NCBI GenBank assembly: GCA_965237855.1
Contig: CBDEGK010000004.1
Location: 992,001 to 1,056,000 of the forward strand
DNA: 64,000 nt
Direction: 5' to 3'
Source: CBDEGK01 sp965237855
GTDB taxonomy: Bacteria; Pseudomonadota; Gammaproteobacteria; Pseudomonadales; Halieaceae
The notes below the pieces were generated by a model. The model saw only the letters and a list, made by a program, of their open reading frames with translations, was not told the DNA's origin and made no database searches. How positions within the stretch are numbered: the first letter of the stretch is position 1; every line of letters begins with the position of its first letter. Below are positions 37,438 to 46,418 of the stretch, piece by piece. Both the position numbers and the translations under genes were made by a program.

Positions 37438-38358
37438 TCAGCCGAGCTTAATGCCCTGGGCTTCGGCAGCCATGCCGGTAAATTTAACAGTCTGCTCGAA
37501 ACCAGCCTGCGGTATGGATTCACCATCCGTACTGCTGATGGCATCCCAGTTGGCGGCGATGCCTTCGGGGGTCTGCTCATCGGCTGCAAGGTAAGCGCCC
37601 TGGGTTTCGTGAATCTTCACCACCGAGTAGCAACCGGCGCCAGCGGCGACAATGGTCTTGGTTGGGGCCTGATCACTCACCAGGTACAGCACCGCCGGGG
37701 TCACCGTTTCCGGTGTTAGCATGTCAAAGGCCGCCTCGGGGATCAGGCCTTCCGTCATGCGAGTGCCAGCGGTCGGCGCCAGTGCATTGATGTGGATATT
37801 GTACTTGGCACCTTCCTGGGACAGGGTGTTCATGGCACCGACTACGCCCATCTTGGCAGAGCCGTAATTGGTCTGGCCGAAGTTGCCGTAGAGACCGCTG
37901 GAAGAGGTGGTCATGACGATACGGCCATAAGCCTGTTCGCGCATGGTGTCCCACACTGCCTTGGTGCAGTTGATGGAACCCATCAGGTGCACAGCCAGCA
38001 CCATTTTGAAATCGTCCAGGTCGCCCTTGGCAAAGCTCTTGTCGCGTAGAATGCCAGCATTGTTGACCAGGATATCAATACGGCCCCATTTGTCCTTGGC
38101 CTGCTGAACCATGGCCTCCACTTCTTCGTAGTTGGCAACATTGGCGCCGTTGGCGATGGCTTCACCACCAGCCGCTTCAATTTCAGCAACCACAGCCTTG
38201 GCGGCTTCACTGGAGCCACCCGTGCCGTCAGTGGCACCACCGAGGTCGTTGACCACAACCTTGGCGCCACGCTTGGCCAATTCAATCGCATGGCTGCGAC
38301 CCAAACCCTGGCCGGAACCAGTAACAATGGCCACCTGGCCGTCATAGCGAATACTCAT
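37438..38358 (-). CDS. SDR 3-hydroxyacyl-CoA dehydrogenase, MFE-2/17beta-HSD4-like
   Basis: A 306-residue SDR resembling the dehydrogenase domain of peroxisomal multifunctional enzyme type 2. The Rossmann motif is TGSGQGLG (13-20), followed by NDLGGATDGTGGSS, a hallmark of that group. Active site: Ser in TTSSSGLYG (152-154), Tyr165, Lys169. The start used follows AGGAAGG; a longer frame to 38409 would overlap MaoC. It lies between a separate MaoC hydratase and a thiolase, so the MFE-2 domains are encoded as individual genes. Confidence 0.92.
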   Translation of the reverse strand: MSIRYDGQVAIVTGSGQGLGRSHAIELAKRGAKVVVNDLGGATDGTGGSSEAAKAVVAEIEAAGGEAIANGANVANYEEVEAMVQQAKDKWGRIDILVNNAGILRDKSFAKGDLDDFKMVLAVHLMGSINCTKAVWDTMREQAYGRIVMTTSSSGLYGNFGQTNYGSAKMGVVGAMNTLSQEGAKYNIHINALAPTAGTRMTEGLIPEAAFDMLTPETVTPAVLYLVSDQAPTKTIVAAGAGCYSVVKIHETQGAYLAADEQTPEGIAANWDAISSTDGESIPQAGFEQTVKFTGMAAEAQGIKLG

Positions 38359-38395
38359 GTGTAATCCTTCCTTCGAATGTTCTGTGTAAAAAGTG

Positions 38396-38860
38396 TTATC
38401 CCGTAACAACCATAGAAAGCCATTCAGCTACCAGGGCCGGTGTTTCCTCGCCCTCGATCTCCACGGTGATGCCCTGCTTGATCAGATAGCGGCCGTCTTC
38501 TTTATCCGTAATGTCCAGAATCTCAACATTGGCGCGCACCCGCTTGCCGGCGCGAACCGGGGCGAGGAACCGCACCTTGTCAAAGCCGTAATTAATACCC
38601 ATGACCACACCTTCAGGCGAAATACCGTTCTGGGTGGCAATATGGGAAAGCATGGACAGGGTCAGAAAGCCGTGCGCAATGGTGCCGCCAAAGGGCGTAT
38701 CCTTGGCTTTCTCTTCGTCAATGTGGATGAACTGGCGGTCCTCGGTGCACTCGGCAAATTCGTTTATGCGTTGCTGACCAATTTCAAACCAGGCGCCGGG
38801 TTCCAGGGTGGTTCCAATATAGCTGGTAAATTCTTCCTTAGGCACAATCTGAAAGCCCAT
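38396..38860 (-). CDS. MaoC-like (R)-specific enoyl-CoA hydratase
   Basis: A 154-residue hot-dog-fold hydratase. The catalytic Asp/His pair is in CTEDRQFIHIDEEKA, followed by FGGTIAHGFLTLSML, the standard MaoC signature. GAGGAG precedes the ATG. It is the first gene of the operon driven from the shared element at 38955-38997 and supplies the hydration step to the SDR and thiolase behind it. Confidence 0.95.
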   Translation of the reverse strand: MGFQIVPKEEFTSYIGTTLEPGAWFEIGQQRINEFAECTEDRQFIHIDEEKAKDTPFGGTIAHGFLTLSMLSHIATQNGISPEGVVMGINYGFDKVRFLAPVRAGKRVRANVEILDITDKEDGRYLIKQGITVEIEGEETPALVAEWLSMVVTG

Positions 38861-38954
38861 TACAATTCTCCTCAACGGTGGATAGTGGTATCTAAGTGTA
38901 GACACTGTGGGAAGCACCGCCCTTACAATCCGGCGGTTTGCGCTCCCTAAAAAA

Positions 38955-38997
38955 GGGATTTGAATCTACAGTATGTATTTGCAACTTTCAAGTATAT
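38955..38997 (-). promoter_or_regulatory. Shared promoter/operator element, copy A (MaoC operon)
   Basis: On the minus strand, -35 TTGAAA (38986-38991) and -10 TAGATT (38963-38968), 17-nt spacer, pointing into MaoC. The core TACAGTATGTA lies between them. Over 37 nt it matches copy B at 47 kb at 29 positions, including TTTGAA, ACAGTATGT and TTCAAGTAT. On the plus strand, TATATTAT at 38993-39000 could be the -10 of the divergent carboxylesterase, so one regulator could control both directions. Confidence 0.7.
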
Positions 38998-39055
38998 TAT
39001 AGCCCTTGCTTACCCGGGCCATACCGCCGCCCGGGAGACAGACAGGGGCAATAAA

Positions 39056-40864
39056 TTGATTAAAAAAACCGCACTCGGCCTAATCATTGCAGCGATCATA
39101 CTCGGACTGAGTATCTGGAGCGGCATCCGCTGGCTCTCCCCTGACCAGCAGACGCCCCCACAGGCCGCAACGGAAACCCGCCGCCAGGTGGAGGGCGGCA
39201 CCGTGGTGGGCTACATTAACGAACTGGATGTCGCTGTCTGGCAGGGTATTCCCTACGCCGCGGCACCGGTGGGAGCGCTGCGCTGGCAGACACCGCAAGC
39301 GGTGGAACCCTGGCCAGGCGAGCTGGAAACGCTGGCGCCGGGTGGAGAGTGTGCCAGCCAGGGATTCTCCGCCTCGACCGAGAATAATTCGATCAACGGC
39401 GAGGAGGACTGCCTGTACCTGAATGTGTTTGTGCCCGCCGATGTAAGCGAACCACTACCCGTCATGTATTGGATACACGGCGGCGCCAATACCATGGGAA
39501 GTGGCGGTACCGACCTCTATGACGGCAGTCAACTTGCAATCAAGCACCAGGTGGTGGTGGTCACCATCAATTACCGTCTTGCTGGCCTGGGCTGGTTCAG
39601 GCACCCCGCCCTCGCCAACGGTGACCCCGCCACGAACTCGGGTAATTTTGGCACCCTGGACCAGATCGCTGGCCTGGCATGGGTGCGTGACAATATTTCT
39701 CAGTTTGGCGGCGACCCCGATCGCGTGACGGTATTCGGCGAGTCGGCGGGTGGTTGGAATACCCTGGCCATGATGGCCTCACCGTTGGCAAAAGGATTAT
39801 TCCACCGCGCCATCGTCCAGAGCGGCGGACTCGATCTGGAGCCGGTCCATGTGGCCGAGAATTACCAGGACGATGAGCACGCGGGCAGCCTCCTGAGTTC
39901 CCGCGAAATTGTGAACCAACTGCTCATCCAGGAAAGTCTTGCTGCTGACCGCACGGTAGCGATGAACCTCCAGGACAACATGGCTCCGATAGAATTGGCG
40001 CAGTGGTTGCGAGAGAGGACGACAGCCCAAATTTTTGCCGCCTATCTGGAAAAGGCAGGTGGCCGCGCCAGCAGTGTTCCCGACCTGATCGGAGACGGCC
40101 ACGTACTACCCAGCGCCGTCCCCGCTCAGGAACTGTTCAGCAATAGCGACAACTACAACGCAGTGCCGGTTATCCTCGGAACTAACCTGGACGAAATGAA
40201 GTTATTTTTTGCTTTCAATCCTGACCTCACCAGCTCCCTTCTAAATGTACCTGTTGTCATCAAAGACCTGGAACGCTACAACCGCTTCAACCGTTATAGC
40301 ACCGATGCCTGGAAGGCCAGGGGGGTGGATAGCTTGGCGGCAGCCATGCGCGAAGCACAGGGAGATACCGTCTACGCCTATCGCTTTGATGCCAAGGACC
40401 TGCGGGATTTCGGGCTTATCGACCTGAAAGACCTGTTTGGCGCTGCCCACGCCTTTGAACTGCCTTATGTTTTCGGTAACTTCCCCAATTACACGCGCCT
40501 GTTGCTGAGCCAGGACAACCCCGCGCCGCGTCTGGAGCTATCTGCCAGTATGATGAGCTACTGGGCCAACTTCGCCTACACAGGCTCGCCCGGCCAGGGT
40601 CGCGATACAAACGAAATAGCCTGGACTCTCTGGCAGAATGGCAGCCCCAACCAGGACCGTATTATGATCCTCGACAGCAGCAGTGGCGGTGGTATCCGCA
40701 TGTCCTCAGAGCGGCTGTCGGTTGAAGATATCAAGCAGCGACTGTTCAGTGACCGGCGCTTCCGCGACCAGGAAGAATACTGTGAGGGCTACAAGACCTT
40801 ATTCCGCGGTCGTGATTTTGTGCAGGCGGAGTACGAATCCCTCGGCGAGGGAGGTTGCAGCTAA
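39056..40864 (+). CDS. Type B carboxylesterase, membrane-anchored or secreted
   Basis: A 602-residue carboxylesterase/lipase. An N-terminal hydrophobic helix (about 5-24) suggests membrane anchoring or export. The oxyanion motif is HGGA (141-144), the nucleophile elbow FGESAGG has Ser230, and EEDCLYLNVFVP is a family signature. I chose the TTG at 39056, which has AGGGG upstream and puts the hydrophobic helix at the N terminus; an earlier frame from 38960 would overlap the promoter element. It is divergent from the MaoC operon and converges on the GPH transporter. It may release the carboxylic acid that the nearby CoA pathway degrades. Confidence 0.88.
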   Translation: MIKKTALGLIIAAIILGLSIWSGIRWLSPDQQTPPQAATETRRQVEGGTVVGYINELDVAVWQGIPYAAAPVGALRWQTPQAVEPWPGELETLAPGGECASQGFSASTENNSINGEEDCLYLNVFVPADVSEPLPVMYWIHGGANTMGSGGTDLYDGSQLAIKHQVVVVTINYRLAGLGWFRHPALANGDPATNSGNFGTLDQIAGLAWVRDNISQFGGDPDRVTVFGESAGGWNTLAMMASPLAKGLFHRAIVQSGGLDLEPVHVAENYQDDEHAGSLLSSREIVNQLLIQESLAADRTVAMNLQDNMAPIELAQWLRERTTAQIFAAYLEKAGGRASSVPDLIGDGHVLPSAVPAQELFSNSDNYNAVPVILGTNLDEMKLFFAFNPDLTSSLLNVPVVIKDLERYNRFNRYSTDAWKARGVDSLAAAMREAQGDTVYAYRFDAKDLRDFGLIDLKDLFGAAHAFELPYVFGNFPNYTRLLLSQDNPAPRLELSASMMSYWANFAYTGSPGQGRDTNEIAWTLWQNGSPNQDRIMILDSSSGGGIRMSSERLSVEDIKQRLFSDRRFRDQEEYCEGYKTLFRGRDFVQAEYESLGEGGCS

Positions 40865-42291
40865 CCAGTGGTGGGTGCGGCATCCAACTGCGCGCGAATC
40901 TCTTGATAGCGATCCGCATCAATGCGGTAGCGGGAATAGACCAGGACTGCGGGAATCGCCAACAGTCCAAGCCCCGGGCCGTAAATCCATGCCAGCCGGG
41001 TCATCATCTCAGTGGTGACCTCGGCAATGTCCTGGACACCTTCAAGCCCGGCAAAATCAATGGTGATTCCCGCGAAGAAGGCACCCAGGCCAAAGGTCAC
41101 TTTCTGGGTCAACATGAGTGCGGAATTGAGAATGCCTTCCTGGCGCAGCCCATTCTCCGTCTCCAGTTCATCGGCGACATCCGGCAACATGGCCATAAGG
41201 ACATTGATATAACCAATGTAGAACGATTGATGGAGCACAGCGAAGCACATCACGAATACCAGCAGTGCGGTACTGCCAACCGCCGGCGTGAATCCATATA
41301 AATGCGCCAACACCGGGATTGGTCCTATCAGCCCAAACATCGCCAGGAAAATAACCACCGCGCGCGGTTTACCCAGCAGTCGCGTGCCCTGCACTGCCAG
41401 CCAGGATGCAGGCAACAGGGCCAGGAAGATGCCGAGCATAAACACACCCATTTGCTCGCTGCTGAATCCGTAGAAGAAATTGTTCACGTGCAGCAGCATG
41501 GTATTGCCCACACCGATACCCGTCACTACCACCAGGTTACCCAGTAAGATGGTGCGCGCAGACTGCTGCTTCAGTAGTGACAGCACGTCTTTGAAGGCAA
41601 AATACCAGGGCCGGTTTTGCTGGGCACTGGAGGTTTCCACCAGGTAGGGAATACGATCCCGGGTACCGATAATGGCCACCACCATGCCAACTAAAGCAAT
41701 GGCCGCCGCCAGGTATCCCACGTTGCGATAGCCACTCGCCAGGGCCCCCGCCGCTGTCGCCATGGGGATCAGTACAAACCAGGTGGTGACCTGGATGCTG
41801 AGACCACCGACATAGCCCAGAATATTCCTGAAGATTGAGACGCTGGTTCTATCGGCGTAGTCATCGGTCAGCTCAGCGCCCAACGCCATATGCGGCACGG
41901 TGAAAGCGGTCAGAAAAGTCCGCACCGTGATCGCCCAACCCAGGTACCAGGCAAACAGTGCGTTTTGGGACAGCTCCGCCGGTGGATTAAAAATTGCAAT
42001 CAGTGACAGACAAAAAGGCACCACCGCCGCAATCATAAACGGGTGACGCCGGCCCCACTTGCCACGCTTCCAACTATCCGACAGCTGGCCAATGATGGGA
42101 TCGGAAATACCGTCAGCAACCAGCGCCAGCAGTGCCGCCAGCCCAGCCAGACTGGCGGACAAGCCCAGTAACTGGGTGTAATAGAAGAACAGGAAGTAGT
42201 GGAAGGAGGTGTCCTTGGCGGCCCAGGCAAACTGCCCAAGGCCGTAGGTGAACTTACCTCTAAAACTCAGCGCTGGGGCGATGTTTACCAT
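40861..42291 (-). CDS. GPH/MelB-type MFS symporter
   Basis: A 476-residue, 12-helix cation symporter of the glycoside-pentoside-hexuronide family. YGLGQFAWAAKDTSFHYFLFF and DGISDPIIGQLSD (helix 2, ion-site aspartates) are characteristic, as is KWGRRHPFM. Members near acyl-CoA operons may carry non-sugar substrates; here it is the last gene of a CoA-catabolic operon, its ATG sharing one base with the stop of the preceding gene. It overlaps the convergent esterase by 4 nt. Confidence 0.88.
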   Translation of the reverse strand: MVNIAPALSFRGKFTYGLGQFAWAAKDTSFHYFLFFYYTQLLGLSASLAGLAALLALVADGISDPIIGQLSDSWKRGKWGRRHPFMIAAVVPFCLSLIAIFNPPAELSQNALFAWYLGWAITVRTFLTAFTVPHMALGAELTDDYADRTSVSIFRNILGYVGGLSIQVTTWFVLIPMATAAGALASGYRNVGYLAAAIALVGMVVAIIGTRDRIPYLVETSSAQQNRPWYFAFKDVLSLLKQQSARTILLGNLVVVTGIGVGNTMLLHVNNFFYGFSSEQMGVFMLGIFLALLPASWLAVQGTRLLGKPRAVVIFLAMFGLIGPIPVLAHLYGFTPAVGSTALLVFVMCFAVLHQSFYIGYINVLMAMLPDVADELETENGLRQEGILNSALMLTQKVTFGLGAFFAGITIDFAGLEGVQDIAEVTTEMMTRLAWIYGPGLGLLAIPAVLVYSRYRIDADRYQEIRAQLDAAPTTG

Positions 42292-43541
42292 CAGCCGTCT
42301 CGGAAGGTGGCCTTAACCTCTGTTTGATCTTTGTACTTGCGCAGTTCCTGTCGGCCCACCACCATGCGATGTACCTCGTCCGGACCATCGGCCAGCCGCA
42401 AGGTGCGCTGACCCATGTACATGGCCGCCAGCGGCGTATCCTGGGACACCCCAAGTGCACCGTACATCTGGATAGCCTGGTCGACGATGCGAATGGAGAT
42501 ATTGGGCACCGCGGTCTTGATCATGGAAATCCAGATGCGTGCCTCTTTTGGGTCGACGTGATCCATCATCCAGGCAGTTTTCAGGGTCAACAGGCGACCC
42601 ATCTCAATGTCCATGCGGGCGTTGGCAATGATATCGACGTTGCCACCCAGGTGCGCCAGGGGTTTGCCAAAAGCGGTACGCGACAATGAACGCAGACAGA
42701 GCATCTCCAGCGCCTTTTCCGCGGCACCTATGGCGCGCATGCAGTGGTGAATCCGACCCGGCCCGAGGCGACCCTGGGAAATTTCGAAGCCGCGACCCGC
42801 ACCGAGAATCATGTTCTCCTTGGGTACCCGGCAATCCTTGAAGCGCAAATGCATATGACCGTGAGGAGCATCGTCCTTGCCAAACACCTGCATTGGCCGA
42901 ACGATTTCCAGGCCTGGCGTGCCCGCGGGAACCAGAATCTGGGATTGCTGGACGTGCTTCGGCGCCTCCGGATCAGTTTTCACCATGACAATGAAAATTT
43001 TGCAGCGGGGGTCACCGGCGCCGGAGGCGTAGTGCTTCTCACCATTGATGACCCACTCGTCGCCATCCTCTACCGCACTGGTACGCACATTGGTGGCATC
43101 CGAAGAGGCCACATCAGGCTCCGTCATGGCATAACAGGAACGAATCTCGCCATTCAACAGCGGCTCCAGCCACTCTTGCTTTTGGGCCTCAGTGCCGTAC
43201 TTCTGCAGCACTTCCATATTGCCGGTATCCGGCGCCGCGCAGTTGAAACACTCCGCTGCCAGGTAGGACTTACCCATTTCCTCCGCTAGGTGGGCGTACT
43301 CAACCGTATTCAGTCCATAACCACCCTCACCCTCAGTAAGGAAGAAGTTCCACAATCCCTTCTCTTTCGCCTCGGCCTTGAGGGTTTCCAGGATCTCCGT
43401 CTGACGATCAGTAAACTGCCAGCGATCACCGGTGCCTATCTCCTCCGCGTACTCCTGCTCAAGCGGCAAAACCCTGTCGTCAATAAAAGATTTAACCTCG
43501 GCCAATATCGGCGCTACGCGCTCACTAATTCCTATATCCAT
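42291..43541 (-). CDS. Acyl-CoA dehydrogenase, ACAD10/11-like
   Basis: A 416-residue acyl-CoA dehydrogenase. The middle domain has CYAMTEPDVASSDATN. The C terminus has MYGALGVSQDTPLAAMYMGQ then LADGPDEVHR. The usual catalytic EGT is thus replaced by DGPDEVH, typical of the ACAD10/ACAD11 group, in which Asp is thought to act as base. It lies 12 nt after the acyl-CoA synthetase and before the GPH transporter. Confidence 0.92.
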   Translation of the reverse strand: MDIGISERVAPILAEVKSFIDDRVLPLEQEYAEEIGTGDRWQFTDRQTEILETLKAEAKEKGLWNFFLTEGEGGYGLNTVEYAHLAEEMGKSYLAAECFNCAAPDTGNMEVLQKYGTEAQKQEWLEPLLNGEIRSCYAMTEPDVASSDATNVRTSAVEDGDEWVINGEKHYASGAGDPRCKIFIVMVKTDPEAPKHVQQSQILVPAGTPGLEIVRPMQVFGKDDAPHGHMHLRFKDCRVPKENMILGAGRGFEISQGRLGPGRIHHCMRAIGAAEKALEMLCLRSLSRTAFGKPLAHLGGNVDIIANARMDIEMGRLLTLKTAWMMDHVDPKEARIWISMIKTAVPNISIRIVDQAIQMYGALGVSQDTPLAAMYMGQRTLRLADGPDEVHRMVVGRQELRKYKDQTEVKATFRDG

Positions 43542-43553
43542 CTTATCTCTCCA

Positions 43554-45266
43554 CTAGTTTGCTATTTCTTCGGCATAGTCTGCTTTCAACTGCCTTTTAA
43601 AAATTTTGCCCGAGGCGATGCGCGGCAATTTTTCTTCTCGCGGCCATATATGCAAAGGAATCTTGAACTTTGCCAGGTGTTCAGCCAGGAATTCTTTCAA
43701 TTCGTTCTCATCAAGCGTAGCACCCTGGCGCGATACCACCGCAGTACCAACCACCTCGCCCAGGCGCTCATCGGGCAAGCCAAATACCGCCGCCTCCTCT
43801 ACAGAGGGATGCAAGTAAATAGCCGCCTCCACCTCAATACAGCTGATGTTCTCTCCACCTCGAATAATGATGTCCTTGATGCGATCGACGATATAGAGAA
43901 AGCCCTCGTCATCGAGGTAACCCACATCACCGCTGTGGAACCAATCGCCGACAAACGCCTCAGCGGTCGCCTCCGGTTTATTCCAGTAGCCGCGGACATT
44001 GGCGGTACTCTTGATACAGATTTCACCACGCTCACCGGCAGGCAGGCTGTTGCCGTGCTCGTCAATAATTTTGAATTCCGTGACCGCGGGCACCGTGCAA
44101 CCAGTACTGGTCGGCTTGGCGGCGTAAAACCCGCCGGAATTCACTGCCCCCAGGGCATTGGTCTCAGTCAAACCATAACCACTGCCAGGGCTGGATTTCT
44201 TGAAGGTGTCGGTAATCTTCTTAACCTGGTCCGGCGGCCGTGCCGCGCCACCTGAATAAATTTCCTTAAGGCTAGACAGATCATAGCGACCTTCCTTAGC
44301 GGCATCCTGTAACTCTGCTGACATGGTGGGCACACCATTGAAGTTGGTGACCTGCTCGGCTTCGATCAGGCGCATGGCCTGCTCCACATCCCAGCGGTGC
44401 ATCATGACAATCTTGCGGCCAATGACCACCGACAGCATGAACAGGCTGTGACTGCCGGTGGCGTGAAACAGGGGCACCGTCATCAGGGCACAGGCTGGAT
44501 AGCTGACTTCCTCGGGATCTTGCTTCTCTCCCGAATTGGCAACATTGGTCGCGTTACCCAACAGCAACCAGCTGTACATGGCCGCGATAATGGCGCGGTG
44601 GGTAGACACGGCACCCTTGGGATGACCAGTGGAACCCGAGGTATACATGATCGTGGCGTCATCATCGGTCGCCACCACTGGCAGCGGCATTTCAGCACCT
44701 TCAAATTCACCGAGTAGCGCCATCACATCTGTCACAGGTACAGCAATGGCAGAAAAATCTCCAACGCCCAACAACTGAATGCCTAGGCGATCGACAAAGC
44801 CGAGCATCCGTTCGGCTCGCTCGGGATCAACAACCACTAATCGGGCACCGCAGTCTTCCAGGCCGTATTCCAACTCTTCGGCGGTCCACCAGGCATTCAT
44901 CGGCACCACGATGGCACCGAGGCTGGCTGCGGCGATAAAGCTGAACAACCACTGGGGGTTGTTGCGCATGGCTATGGCAACGCGGTCACCCTTGCGGACA
45001 GCACAACGATCTCGCAAGCCTACCGCCAGTTGTGCCGCCTGCTGATAGGCCTCACCGTAGCTGTAGCGTTCATCACCGCAAACCACGAAGTCCTTCTGAG
45101 CATGCTGCTGCATAACGGCAAAATAGGCACCGAGATTGTCCTGCTGGTTACTATAGTGCTGATACGAGTAGCCGCGAATCTCTACCTCTTCGAGGGCGAA
45201 GATCTGGTCCGGAGCAGTGAGTTGATCAACTGCATCCGCCAGCGCCTGTAACTTGTCGCTGGCCAC
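43554..45266 (-). CDS. Acyl-CoA synthetase (AMP-forming)
   Basis: A 570-residue ANL-superfamily ligase activating a carboxylic acid to its CoA thioester. The P-loop is IMYTSGSTGHPKGAVSTH. GSGYGLTETNALGAV is the A5 motif, HSGDVGYLDDEGFLYIVDRIKD the hinge region, and PRIASGKIFKRQL holds the C-terminal catalytic Lys. It follows two acyl-CoA dehydrogenase genes, the nearer by 2 nt. It resembles medium/long-chain or cyclic-acid ligases; substrate unknown. Confidence 0.95.
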   Translation of the reverse strand: MASDKLQALADAVDQLTAPDQIFALEEVEIRGYSYQHYSNQQDNLGAYFAVMQQHAQKDFVVCGDERYSYGEAYQQAAQLAVGLRDRCAVRKGDRVAIAMRNNPQWLFSFIAAASLGAIVVPMNAWWTAEELEYGLEDCGARLVVVDPERAERMLGFVDRLGIQLLGVGDFSAIAVPVTDVMALLGEFEGAEMPLPVVATDDDATIMYTSGSTGHPKGAVSTHRAIIAAMYSWLLLGNATNVANSGEKQDPEEVSYPACALMTVPLFHATGSHSLFMLSVVIGRKIVMMHRWDVEQAMRLIEAEQVTNFNGVPTMSAELQDAAKEGRYDLSSLKEIYSGGAARPPDQVKKITDTFKKSSPGSGYGLTETNALGAVNSGGFYAAKPTSTGCTVPAVTEFKIIDEHGNSLPAGERGEICIKSTANVRGYWNKPEATAEAFVGDWFHSGDVGYLDDEGFLYIVDRIKDIIIRGGENISCIEVEAAIYLHPSVEEAAVFGLPDERLGEVVGTAVVSRQGATLDENELKEFLAEHLAKFKIPLHIWPREEKLPRIASGKIFKRQLKADYAEEIAN

Positions 45267-45268
45267 AA

Positions 45269-46408
45269 TCAGAAGGCGTTGGCAGTGGCGTAGCGGTCCA
45301 ACTGGTAGTTGTAATCGCCAAAGGTTTGCTGTGCTACCCGCGCCCGCTTGATAAAGAAGCCGATATCAAACTCATCGGTCATACCGATGCCGCCGTGCAT
45401 TTGGATCGCCTCGTTAGTAACCCGGGTCGCAACCTGGCACAGTTTTGCCTTACAGGCCGCTGCCAGCGATCGCAGCTGCTCATCGTTGTTATCAATAGCC
45501 TGTAGAGCAGCCAGCACAATCGACTTGGCCAACTCCAACTCGGCAAACATTTCCGCTGCCCGGTGCTGCAAACCCTGGAATGAACCGATGGGCTCTCCGA
45601 ATTGCTTGCGCTCCTTCAAGTACTCCACGGTGCGTTCAAAGGCTTCCAGCGAGAGGCCCAGTAACTCTGCAGAGAGACCGATGTTGGCGATATCCATAAC
45701 CTTGTCCAGCAGTTCACCACCGCCGTCAACTTCACCAAGCACATCTTCCGCCGATACCGACACACTGTCGAAGCTGATATTGCCGCTGTTGCGACTATCG
45801 ACCATGACCACCCGCTCGCGACTTACACCTTCGGCGCTGGCATCCACCAGGAACAGGCTCAGGCCTTCCATCGAACCGGTCGCGCCCGAGGTACGGGCAA
45901 CCACAATCAGTTTATCTGCGCTGTGCGCGTCGGCGACCGCGACCTTGCAGCCACTGAGGGAATAGCCATCGCCATCGGCAACCGCCTCCATAGCAGTTTT
46001 GTGTGGCGCGTGATGGGCGCCTTCCTGTAGAGCCAGTGCCAGGGTCAGTTCTCCCGCAGCAATAGCCGGCAATAAGGCTTCCTGCTGTGCCGCATTACCA
46101 CCCAGGCTGATCGCAGAAGCACCCACCAGAACCGAGGCTTGCAGCGGTGAAACACTCAGATTGCGACCCATTTGTTCGAGTACGACGCCCAGCCCGGTGT
46201 AGCCAAATCCAAGGCCCCCATGGGCTTCATCGATTGCTATACCCGCCCAACCCATCTCGGCCATTTCCCGCCAGGTAGCGGCGTCATAACCGGTTTCATC
46301 GCGAGCATCACGCAGGGCACGCATGGCCGCGATCGGTGCTTTCTCCGCCAGGAAACCCAGGGCGGCATCTTTCAACATCAACTGATCTTCATTTAATACC
46401 AATGCCAT
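45269..46408 (-). CDS. Acyl-CoA dehydrogenase subunit lacking the usual catalytic Glu
   Basis: A 379-residue acyl-CoA dehydrogenase-fold protein. MHGGIGMTDEFDIGFFIKRARV matches the C-terminal domain, but no EGT-type catalytic Glu follows it. The middle domain lacks TEPGSGSD (it reads ALQEGAHHAPHKTA). This profile fits the non-catalytic partner in heteromeric acyl-CoA dehydrogenases such as the ChsE4-ChsE5 steroid side-chain enzymes. It follows its likely partner by 10 nt. TGAGGG lies upstream of the ATG used. Confidence 0.87.
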   Translation of the reverse strand: MALVLNEDQLMLKDAALGFLAEKAPIAAMRALRDARDETGYDAATWREMAEMGWAGIAIDEAHGGLGFGYTGLGVVLEQMGRNLSVSPLQASVLVGASAISLGGNAAQQEALLPAIAAGELTLALALQEGAHHAPHKTAMEAVADGDGYSLSGCKVAVADAHSADKLIVVARTSGATGSMEGLSLFLVDASAEGVSRERVVMVDSRNSGNISFDSVSVSAEDVLGEVDGGGELLDKVMDIANIGLSAELLGLSLEAFERTVEYLKERKQFGEPIGSFQGLQHRAAEMFAELELAKSIVLAALQAIDNNDEQLRSLAAACKAKLCQVATRVTNEAIQMHGGIGMTDEFDIGFFIKRARVAQQTFGDYNYQLDRYATANAF

Positions 46409-46418
46409 GACTAAACCC

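Noticed and set aside
43290..44255. 321-residue plus-strand open frame
   Set aside because: It runs antisense to the acyl-CoA synthetase and a dehydrogenase with clear motifs. Its translation is of low complexity and shows no recognisable domain.
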